Of a DNA stretch of 64,000 bases, positions 53,058-61,300 are shown piece after piece. This stretch comes from Streptomyces sp. NBC_00239 (GTDB taxonomy: Bacteria; Actinomycetota; Actinomycetes; Streptomycetales; Streptomycetaceae). The notes under the pieces were generated by a model. It had not been told where the DNA came from and did not search any database. It saw only the letters and a program-made list of their open reading frames with translations. The translations under genes were made by a program, and so were the position numbers. How positions within the stretch are numbered: position 1 is the first letter of the stretch; each line of letters begins with the position of its first letter. The stretch lies in assembly GCF_036194065.1 (NCBI RefSeq), contig NZ_CP108095.1, positions 1,302,001 through 1,366,000 on the forward strand, in the 5' to 3' direction.

Positions 53058-54227
53058 TCAGGGGCGCGCGGGTTGCGCGGCGGGGGTCCGCGGGGTGGAA
53101 CGGGGCAGGCCGTCGAGGAACTCGTCCAGGTCGACGGCGCGTTGGCCGCTCACGCCCGGGCACTGCCAGCGCAGGTCCGTCCGGGCGGGCCGGTCCGCGT
53201 CGTGGAAGTACACGGCCTCCAGGGCGCCGCCCGTGGTGTCGTACGCCAGTACGGGGTTGGCGGTGAGGAGGTCCCGGACCTCCGGGGTGTCGCGCAGGAC
53301 GCGCAGCATCAGCCGCTTGTCCCGGAAGTGGTTGTCGGGCAGGGTGACTTCGGGGTGCATCTTGCGCTTGAACTGGAAGATGCCCTTGCTCAGGAAGGGC
53401 TCGCAGCCCGAGAGGTCGACCCGGGTCAGGCCGTGCTCGGCGGCCCACTGGAGGATCAACACGTACATCGCCATGTACGTGCCGGAGCGGTAGGGCTCCT
53501 CGCCGCCGGCCTCGACGCCGGCCAGCCGGACGACCAGCGTGGCGCCCTCCAGGCGGCACAGCATCCCCGCCACCCGGCGGCCCGACTCGCGCAGGAAGAA
53601 CAGCACGCCGCGCCGGAAGAGGCAGACGAGGGCGCTGCGCCGTTCCTCCGAGCGGGCGGCGTCGCGGTGCCGGTTGCGCATGGTCGGCCGGTGCATGCCG
53701 TCGTAGAAGGAGTGGAAGTCGGCTTCGGAGGTGGCGACTTCGAGGGTGCGGTCGCGGGAGCGGAGCTCCCTGGCGTGCTGCTGGCGGGCCTTGCGCGAGA
53801 GCCGCTGGACGACCTCCTGCGGGTCGGGGCCCACCGGAACCGACAGGCTGATCCGGAAGGGCAGCAGCAGGCAGTGGCGCGGAGCCGTCCGCGGGGCGGC
53901 GCGGCGGAGCAGGCCGACCGCGAGGAGGTCCGCGCCGGTCGCGGCGCGGCCGTCGGCCAGTTCCGCCCAGGTGGTGCGGCGGCGGCTGTGCTGCGCGCCG
54001 GCTCCGCGGCGCTGTTCGAGGAACGGCAGTACGTGGGTGAGGCCGTGCGCGAGTCCGCCGTACGCCAGGGTCGGGCTCCCGCCGTCCGGGCCGCCGGTCG
54101 GTCGGGACACCGTGACGGACGGGCGGGCGGCCGCGGCCGTCAGCGCATGGGCGCGGACGACGAGCGGGGCGGCGCTGTTGTTCCAGGCGTACCGCCAGTT
54201 GGGTGGGACGAGCGTCGTGGTGGGCAT
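53058..54227 (-). CDS. GNAT/FemAB-like acyltransferase
   Basis: 389-residue protein with a poorly conserved N-terminal half and a C-terminal BioF2/FemAB-type acetyltransferase domain (about 130-330): SRKARQQHARELRS, DFHSFYDGMHRPTMRNRH, RVAGMLCRLEGATLVVRLAG and TRVDLSGCEPFLSKGIFQFK. Relatives transfer aminoacyl or acyl groups from tRNA, CoA or carrier proteins to amines. Its place between the PLP enzyme and asnB suggests it links an amino acid to a small-molecule or carrier-bound acceptor. No membrane helix. Confidence 0.78.
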   Translation of the reverse strand: MPTTTLVPPNWRYAWNNSAAPLVVRAHALTAAAARPSVTVSRPTGGPDGGSPTLAYGGLAHGLTHVLPFLEQRRGAGAQHSRRRTTWAELADGRAATGADLLAVGLLRRAAPRTAPRHCLLLPFRISLSVPVGPDPQEVVQRLSRKARQQHARELRSRDRTLEVATSEADFHSFYDGMHRPTMRNRHRDAARSEERRSALVCLFRRGVLFFLRESGRRVAGMLCRLEGATLVVRLAGVEAGGEEPYRSGTYMAMYVLILQWAAEHGLTRVDLSGCEPFLSKGIFQFKRKMHPEVTLPDNHFRDKRLMLRVLRDTPEVRDLLTANPVLAYDTTGGALEAVYFHDADRPARTDLRWQCPGVSGQRAVDLDEFLDGLPRSTPRTPAAQPARP

Positions 54228-54250
54228 CGTGGTCTGCTCCGGGCCGGCGG

Positions 54251-55612
54251 CTACGCGTGCGCGGCCGCGAGGACGGCCCGTGCGAGGTCGTCGACGGTGG
54301 CGACGCGGGTGAGGTGCTCCTCGCGCAGCGCGGGGAGCAGTGCGTCGCTGTAGTAGCCGGAGCCGTGCACCACGACGTCGGTGTCGGGTGCCAGGAGGCC
54401 GCGTTCCCGGGAGATCAGTACCCCGGTGAGTGCCTTGACCAGCGACCACTCGCGGATGAGGGACGGGTCGGCGGCGATCTCTATGCCCGCGGCGGCGGCC
54501 AGTTCCCGTACGTGGGCGAAGTGCTCCAGGCACTCCCGGCGGGAGACCACGATCCCGCCGCCGCCGTGGCGGGCGACGATCTCGTTGAGCTGGGTGCGGG
54601 TGGCCGGCTCCTTGGTGTAGAAGGTCGGGTCGATCACCTCTTCGGGGTCGTCGGTGACGGCGGGGAACTCCGCCATGGAGTCCTGGCGCCACACGCCGGC
54701 CGCCTCGTCGTACGTGTAGTCCGGGACCTTCGCGCCGAGGAGGCTGGTCACCATGTCGGCCGTGGCGAGCTGCTGGACCAGGTGGAATCCGGGGTGGCGG
54801 GCGGGCACGGCGTGCCCGGGCAGTCCCTCGGTGAGCAGCCGGTGCCCGAGGTGGTAGCCGAGCAGCCCGAAGGCGCTGGACACGGAGTGCACGTGGACGC
54901 GCGGCGCGGAGTCGGCCGTGATGGGCAGGAGTTCCGCCTCGGCGAACGCGCGGGCCGCGTCGGCGATCCGGTAGTTGTCGAGGTCCAGGGTGTACCAGAC
55001 GCGGAAGCCGGTGGTGTCGAGGATCTCGGTGGCGTGCCGTCGCACCACCTCGCTGCTGAGCAGCTTGACGTCGGCCGGCTGCTCGACCCGGGCCAGGGTC
55101 ACGGGGTTGGCGGTGCGCAGCGCCTGGTCCGCGGTGAGCGCGCAGTCGCGCAGCTTGGTGCGGGAGGCCTCGGGGGCGAGCATGACGATGCGCAGTTCGT
55201 CGGGGGTGGCCAGCCCGGTGGCGTGGGCGCGGGCCACGGCGTCGCGCAGGGCCGTTCCCTTGTTGCCGGAGGTCGGGGTGAACAGCAGTACGCGCTCGCC
55301 GGTGCGGCGGATGTGGTCGGCCGCGCGGGCGATCATGAGCAGGGAGGCCATGGTCTTGGTGGTCCTCGCGCCCGGGTTGCGCATCAGGTCGAGGATGTGG
55401 GTGCGCGCGTCCACCTGGGTCAGACCGATGTCGGTGACCTCGGTGAACTTCGCGAAGGACGGGTGTTTCGCGGCGAGTTCGAGGGGGATGTCGGCGGCGG
55501 TGGTCCGCTCGGCGGTCACCTTCCGCGCGGCGGTACGGATCTCCTCGAAGTACCGGTCGAGCGCGTTGTGCACGACCTGGCCGGTGACGGCCGCACGGCC
55601 CGTTTCGGACAT
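54251..55612 (-). CDS. PLP-dependent threonine-synthase-fold enzyme (DUF6002-like)
   Basis: 453-residue enzyme of PLP fold type II. The candidate PLP lysine is Lys86 (GARTTKTMAS). The substrate loop is TPTSGNKGTALRDAV (SGNKG 115-119). A cofactor loop in VHSVSSAFGLLGYHLG and a C-terminal DTDVVVHGSGYYSDALL are placed as in threonine synthase. Relatives include archaeal cysteate synthase, which uses phosphoserine and sulfite. Co-location with a ComDE-like decarboxylase suggests an analogous beta-replacement, but diaminopropionate-type or other reactions are possible. AAAGGAG precedes the ATG. Confidence 0.8.
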   Translation of the reverse strand: MSETGRAAVTGQVVHNALDRYFEEIRTAARKVTAERTTAADIPLELAAKHPSFAKFTEVTDIGLTQVDARTHILDLMRNPGARTTKTMASLLMIARAADHIRRTGERVLLFTPTSGNKGTALRDAVARAHATGLATPDELRIVMLAPEASRTKLRDCALTADQALRTANPVTLARVEQPADVKLLSSEVVRRHATEILDTTGFRVWYTLDLDNYRIADAARAFAEAELLPITADSAPRVHVHSVSSAFGLLGYHLGHRLLTEGLPGHAVPARHPGFHLVQQLATADMVTSLLGAKVPDYTYDEAAGVWRQDSMAEFPAVTDDPEEVIDPTFYTKEPATRTQLNEIVARHGGGGIVVSRRECLEHFAHVRELAAAAGIEIAADPSLIREWSLVKALTGVLISRERGLLAPDTDVVVHGSGYYSDALLPALREEHLTRVATVDDLARAVLAAAHA

Positions 55613-55636
55613 GGCTGATCCACTCCTTTGGGGAAA

Positions 55637-55691
55637 CTGTCGGGTAGCTGTCGGGTAGCTGTGTCGCTCGGATCGCCGGCTCGGATCGCCG
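55637..55691. repeat. Tandem 11-mer and 13-mer between operon genes
   Basis: CTGTCGGGTAG is tandemly doubled (55637-55658) and GCTCGGATCGCCG is perfectly doubled (55666-55691), in the 98-base gap before the PLP enzyme gene. This is the widest gap in the operon and may hold an internal regulatory site. Confidence 0.6.
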
Positions 55692-55710
55692 GCTCCGGAG
55701 ACCGGCGGCC

Positions 55711-57522
55711 TCAGAGGTCGGCGGCGGGCGCGGCGGTGATCTCCGCGATGAGGGCCTCCTCCACCGTGTGGGCGAGGGCGCGCACGGTGGGCGCGTCGAA
55801 CAGGGCGCGGACCTCCAGGTCCACGCCGAAGGCCTGGCGGACGCGGGAGACGATCCACATGGCGCGCAGGGAGTCGCCGCCCAGGTCGAGGAAGGCGTCG
55901 TCGATGCCGATGCGTTCGCGTTCCAGGGCTTCGGCCCAGATGTCGTGGATGATCTCCTGCTGGGGGTTCTGCGGGGGGACGGATGCGGCGGCCGGGTCGA
56001 GGGGGCCGTCCGGCCGGGGCAGGGCGGCGCGGTCCAGCTTGCCGTTCTTGTTGAGCGGCAGGGCGTCGATCGGGACCAGCGCGGCGGGCACCATGTAGGA
56101 GGGGAGCCGCTGCTCGGCGTAGGCGCGCAGGGCGGCCCGGCCGGGCAGCGCACGGCCGGGTGCCGGGACCAGGTAGGCGGTCAGCTGCCAGCTGCCCTCG
56201 GCGGACTGCCGGGCGACGGTCGCCGCCTCCTGCACGTCCGGGTGGCCGGCGAGGACGGCGTCCACCTCGGCCGGCTCGACCCGGTGCCCGCGGATCTTCA
56301 CCTGGCCGTCGATGCGGCCGATGAACTCCAGCTGGCCGCCGTCGGCGTCACGCCGGACCAGGTCGCCGGTGCGGTACATCCGGCTGCCCGGTGGCCCGTA
56401 CGGGTCGGGGAGGAACCGCTCCGCCGTCAGGTCGGGACGCCCGAGGTACCCCCGGTTGACCCCGGTGCCGGCGATGTGGAGCTCGCCCGGTTCGCCGTCC
56501 GGTACGGGGGCGAGGTCCGCGTCCAGGACGTGGCCGCGCACGCCGGGGAGGGTCCGGCCGAGGGGTGGGCTGTCGGGCCACGCCGGCAGGCCTCCGGTCA
56601 GGGTGCAGGCGGTGGCCTGGTGCGTCTCGGAAGGGCCGTACTGGTTCTCCAGGACCGTGCCGTCCAGTGCCCCGAGGAACCGGCGGATCTCGGGTGTCAG
56701 CCGCAGGGGTTCACCGGCCGCGACGATCTCGGTCAGTACCAGCCGCCGGATGAGGTCGGGGTCCTGGAGGGCGGTGCGGGCGAGCTGCCGGAGGAACGCG
56801 GGTGAGAGGTAGACCCGTTGGACCCGCTCACGGGCCATCAGATCGAGCAGGGCCGCCGGGTCCTGCCGGTGCCGCTCCTCCACGAGGACCAGCGAGCCGC
56901 CGCTGAGCAGCGCGCCGAAGATCTCCTGGAGCGAGACGTCGAAGCCGAGCGAGGTGAACTGCAGGAAGACCTGCGGCCCGGGCAGCCGGGTGACCGCCCA
57001 GTCGGCGACGTTCGCGATCGACGCCGAGGTCAGGCCGATGCCCTTGGGGCGCCCGGTGGACCCGGACGTGAAGATGACGCAGCGCAGGCCCTGCTCGGGC
57101 AGGAGCCGGTCGGGCCGGGTCGCCGGGTACACGTCGAGTCCGGCGGCCAGGTCCTCGCACGGCAGCACGGGGAGCGGGGCGCCGTCGAACTCCCGGGCCA
57201 GTGCCCGCTCGGTGAGCAGGAGCAGCGCGCCCGAGGCGGTGAGGCTCTCCACGAGCCGCTGCGCGGGGTGGCCCGGGTCGAGCGGCTGGAAGGCGGCGCC
57301 GGTCTTCAGGGCCGCGAGCATGGCGACGAATGCCTCGGGGCGGCGGCTCATGCAGATGCCGACCACCGTCTCCGGCCCCGCGCCCCGGCTCCGCAGGAAG
57401 TGCGCGAGCCGATTGGCGCGGGTGTCCAGCTCGCCGTAGCCGACCTGCTCCCGGCCGGCCACGATCGCCGGGCTGCCGGGTGCGGTCCGGGCCCGTTCTT
57501 CGAAACGCTCGATGATGTCCAA
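55711..57522 (-). CDS. Free-standing NRPS adenylation-thiolation protein
   Basis: 603-residue two-domain protein: adenylation (about 10-505; FTSGSTGRPKG, YRTGDLVR, NGKLDR) and a carrier domain (about 525-595; LGGDSLRAMW). It activates an amino acid and holds it as a thioester for tailoring or transfer. Reading the pocket by the GrsA alignment gives D-V-Q-Y-V-A-Q-Q-A-K, closest to proline codes (DVQ..AH..K) but with Gln instead of His at position 322. The TTG start has AAGGAG six bases upstream. First gene of the leftward operon. Confidence 0.9.
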   Translation of the reverse strand: MDIIERFEERARTAPGSPAIVAGREQVGYGELDTRANRLAHFLRSRGAGPETVVGICMSRRPEAFVAMLAALKTGAAFQPLDPGHPAQRLVESLTASGALLLLTERALAREFDGAPLPVLPCEDLAAGLDVYPATRPDRLLPEQGLRCVIFTSGSTGRPKGIGLTSASIANVADWAVTRLPGPQVFLQFTSLGFDVSLQEIFGALLSGGSLVLVEERHRQDPAALLDLMARERVQRVYLSPAFLRQLARTALQDPDLIRRLVLTEIVAAGEPLRLTPEIRRFLGALDGTVLENQYGPSETHQATACTLTGGLPAWPDSPPLGRTLPGVRGHVLDADLAPVPDGEPGELHIAGTGVNRGYLGRPDLTAERFLPDPYGPPGSRMYRTGDLVRRDADGGQLEFIGRIDGQVKIRGHRVEPAEVDAVLAGHPDVQEAATVARQSAEGSWQLTAYLVPAPGRALPGRAALRAYAEQRLPSYMVPAALVPIDALPLNKNGKLDRAALPRPDGPLDPAAASVPPQNPQQEIIHDIWAEALERERIGIDDAFLDLGGDSLRAMWIVSRVRQAFGVDLEVRALFDAPTVRALAHTVEEALIAEITAAPAADL

Positions 57523-57878
57523 GGCGGCTCCTTGTCGCCGATGCGGCGTCGCCGGTGCGGCGGTGCTCCCCGGGGTCCGCGATCGCGCCCCGCTGGATTG
57601 CGTCCTCCCGCACTCACGGCGGGGTCGGCGGCCTCAGGATCAGCAACCCGCGGCGCCGGAATCAACGCCAACTGAACGAAGTCAGGGGCCCTTTGCGATA
57701 TTCGAGGCTGTCCGGGCACGGTGGCCGGGGTGGTGGGAGCCGGACTGAACGAAGTGTCCGCGGGCTTGCCGGGAGGCGCTTGCCCGTACGACGGAGCGCT
57801 GCTGATGATCCTTCGGAGCAGAGGTCGCCGGCCGGTCCGGCCGGGCGCCGACACCATCAACGGTCGGAGGACGACGCC
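57523..57878. promoter_or_regulatory. Divergent promoter region of the NRPS cluster
   Basis: 356 bases between the leftward A-T gene and the rightward mbtH-like gene. The 12-mer ACTGAACGAAGT is directly repeated at 57671-57682 and 57744-57755 (73 bases apart, about seven helical turns). A less GC-rich CTTTGCGATATTCGAGG follows the first copy. These are good candidates for a pathway-specific activator binding both sides. Confidence 0.5.
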
Positions 57879-58061
57879 GTGTTCAAGGTCGTGATCAACC
57901 ACGAGGAGCAGCACTCCATCTGGCCCGCGGACCGGGAGGCCCCGGCCGGCTGGACGGAGGTCGGCGTGGCCGGCAGCAAGGACGAGTGCCTGGAGTACGT
58001 CCGCGGCGCGTGGCCGGACATCACCCCGCTGAGCGTCCGCCGGGCCCTCGCCGAGTCCTGA
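57879..58061 (+). CDS. MbtH-like protein
   Basis: 60-residue NRPS accessory protein needed for folding or activity of many adenylation domains. All family landmarks are present: NHEEQHSIWPADREAPAGW, GSKDECLEYV and WPDITPLSVRRAL (the usual TDxRPxSLR end is slightly divergent). GTG start with GGAGG eight bases upstream. It lies 239 bases before the NRPS gene on the same strand. Confidence 0.95.
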   Translation: MFKVVINHEEQHSIWPADREAPAGWTEVGVAGSKDECLEYVRGAWPDITPLSVRRALAES

Positions 58062-58143
58062 CGCACCGGCGCACGGGGCTTCCGGCGAACGGGCTCCCGG
58101 CGCGCGGCTCCGAGCCCCGGTCCGGACCACCTGCGCACGGGGT

Positions 58144-58218
58144 CCTGCGCCCGGTCCGCCTACGCCCAGGCCGCCTGCGCCCGGTCCGCCTACGCCCAGG
58201 CCGCCTGCGCCCGGGCCG
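58144..58218. repeat. 30-bp tandem repeat between mbtH-like gene and NRPS
   Basis: The 30-bp unit CCTGCGCCCGGTCCG + CCTACGCCCAGGCCG begins at 58144 and 58174, with half a unit at 58204. The two 15-base halves are themselves similar. The array lies in the leader before the NRPS start at 58301. Confidence 0.75.
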
Positions 58219-58300
58219 GGGCGCCGCTCCCCGGAGACGGGCCCCAGACGCCGTATCCAGTCCACGAAGACCGTGTCCCGGTCGTATGTTCGGAGAGGCA

Positions 58301-61300
58301 ATGACTGTCGAGCACCCACCGCGGCTCTCCGCCGCCCAGGCCGAGCTGCTGGCCCGCCGCCTGCGCGGCACGGCCGGTGACCGCGCGAGCGACCCGGCCG
58401 CCCTCATCCGGCGGGCCCGCGACGAGCGCCCGGTCCTGTCGTTCGCGCAGCAGCGGCTCTGGTTCCTGGAGCAGATGCACCCGGGCTCGATCGCCTACGT
58501 CACCGCCGACACGGTCTACCGGATCCGGGGGCCGCTCGACGTGCCCGCCCTGCGCCGGGCCCTGCGGTCGGTGGCCGAGCGCCACGCCACGCTCCGCTCC
58601 CACTTCGCGGACGACGCCGGGCAGCCCTACGTGGTGGTCGGCCCGGCGGACCGCGTCACCCTGCGCGTCGTCGACCTGGCCGGCCGCGCCGACCCGGCGG
58701 CCGACGCAGCGGACCACGTCGCGCGGGAGCTGCGCACGCCCTTCGACCTCGCCGCCGGACCACTGCTGCGCACCACCTTGCTGCGGCTCGGCGAGGACGA
58801 CCACGTCCTGGCCGCCGTCGTCCACCACATCGCCTTCGACGGCTGGTCGATCGGGGTCTTCGAACGCGACCTGGCCACCGCGTACCGGGCGGCCCGCGCG
58901 GGCGGGGAGCCGGACTGGGCCCCGCTGCCCGTCGACTACACCGACTACGCGGCCTGGCAGCACCGGACGCAGGCGGACCGCCGGACGAAGGACCGGCTGG
59001 ACCGGTGGCGGCAGGCCCTCAGCGGCGCGCCCACCTCCCTGCAGCTGCCCACCGACCGTCCGCGCCCGGCGGCGCCCGGGTACCGGGGCGCCGTGGCCGC
59101 CTTCACCGTGGGCGAGGTGACGGCCGACCGGCTGCGCGCCCTGTCCCGTGAGCAGGGCGCGACGCTGTTCATGACGGCGCTGGCCGTGTACCAGGTCCTG
59201 CTGGGCCGCCACACGCACAGCAGCGACTTCCTCGTCGGCTGCCCGTCCGCGGGCCGCACCCGGCCCGAAGTCGAGGAGCTGATCGGCTTCTTCGTGAACA
59301 CCGTGCCCATCCGGGCGGACCTCACCGGCGACCCGAGCGTGCGCGCCCTGGTCGACCGGGCGCGTTCGGCCACCCTGGAGGCCTTCGCCCACCAGGACGT
59401 GCCGTTCCAGCGCCTCGTCGAGGAACTCGCCCCGCCGCGGGACTTCAGCCACAACCCGCTGGTCCAGGTCTGGTTCGACCTGTCCGCCCCGGGCGCCGGC
59501 CTCCGGCTCGACGGCGTCGCGGCGGAGCCCGTACGGCCGCGCGACCCCTCGACCAACTTCGACCTCGCGCTGCACCTCACGGACCCCGGGTCGGGTCCGC
59601 TGACCGGCGAACTCGTCTACGCCACCGACCTCTTCGACGAGGCCACCGCCCGCTCGATCGCCGAGCAGTACGTCCACCTGCTCGACCAGGCCGCCCGGCA
59701 TCCGGACCGCCCGGTGGCGGAGCTGCCGCCGGCCGACGCCGACCGGCTGTCCGGGCTGCTCGACGCCTGGAACGACACCGCACGCCCCCTCCCCGAGGGC
59801 ACGGTCACGGACGGCTTCGAGCGCCAGGTCGGCCGGACCCCCGGTGCCACCGCCCTGATCGAGGGCGACCGCCGGCTGACGTACGGCGAGCTCAACGCCC
59901 GTGCCAACCGGCTCGCGCACGAACTGCGGGCCCGCGGCGTCGGCCCGGAGCGGACGGTCGGCCTGCTGCTGCCGCGCGGCACGGACTTCGTGGTGGCGCT
60001 GCTCGCCGTGCTCAAGGCCGGGGGCGGCTACCTGCCGCTCGACCCCGCGCACCCGGCGGACCGCATCGCCTACCAGCTGGCCGACGCCCGGGCCGGGACG
60101 GTCGTCACCGACCGCCGGCTCGCCGGCCTGCTGCCGGACGGCGCCGCCGGCGTGCTGCTGGAACCGGACGGCTTCGGGCAGCGCCCGGAAACCGACCCGG
60201 CGCGGCTCGCCACGGGCGGCAACCTCTGCTACGTGATCTACACCTCGGGCTCCACCGGACGTCCGAAGGGCGTCGCGATGGCCCACGCGCCGCTGCTCAA
60301 CCTGATCCGGTGGCAGGCCGACCGGACCACCGTCGCCGGTCCCACCCTCCAGTTCTCCTCCCTGCACTTCGACGCCTCGTTCCAGGAGCTGTTCACCACC
60401 TTCCTCACCGGCGGCTCGCTGGTGCTGATCGGCGAGGACGAGCGCCGCGACCCCCGCCGGGTGCTGCACGCGATCCGCTCCCACGGCGTCCGGCGGCTGT
60501 TCTGCCCGCCGATGGTGCTGGAGCAGCTCGCCGTCCAGGACGCCGCCGAAGCGGTGGCGCCGCTGCCGCTGCGGGAGATCGTCACGGCGGGCGAACGGCT
60601 CTCCCTCGGCAAGGAGGTACGCGCCTTCCTGGCCCGGATGCCCGGGATCGTCCTGGAGAACCAGTGCGGCCCCACCGAGACGCACGCCGTCGTCGCCCAC
60701 CTGATGACCGGCCCGCCCGAGGACTGGCCCGAGCGCCCCCCGATCGGCCGGCCGATCGCCAACACCCGCATCCACGTTCTGGACGACCGCATGCGGCCGG
60801 TGCCGGTGGGGATGCCCGGCGAGCTGTACGTGACCCGGCCCTGGCTCGCCCGCGGCTACGTCGGCCGGCCGGAGCTCACCGCCGAACGGTTCCTGCCCTC
60901 CCCGTACGCCGGCGAGCCCGGGCAGCTGATGTACCGCACCGGCGACCTGGTCCGCTGGCTCCCCGACGGCACCGTGGAATTCCTCGGCCGGGCGGACGAC
61001 CAGGTGAAGATCCGCGGATACCGGGTCGAGCCCGCCGAGGTGGAGGCCCGTCTGCGGGAGCTTCCGCAGGTCGCCGAGGCCGCGGTGCTGCCCGTCGAGG
61101 TCGCTCCCGGAGACCGCCGGCTGGTGGCCTACCTCACCGCGGACGGCGGCTCCCGGCTCGTGCCGGCCCGGCTGCGGGCCCTGCTGGCGCAGTCCCTCCC
61201 GGACTACCTGGTCCCCTCCCACTTCGTCACCGTGCCCCGCCTCCCGCTCACCGCCACCGGCAAGCTGGACCGCGAGGTGCTGCTGCGCACGGAGCTGCCC

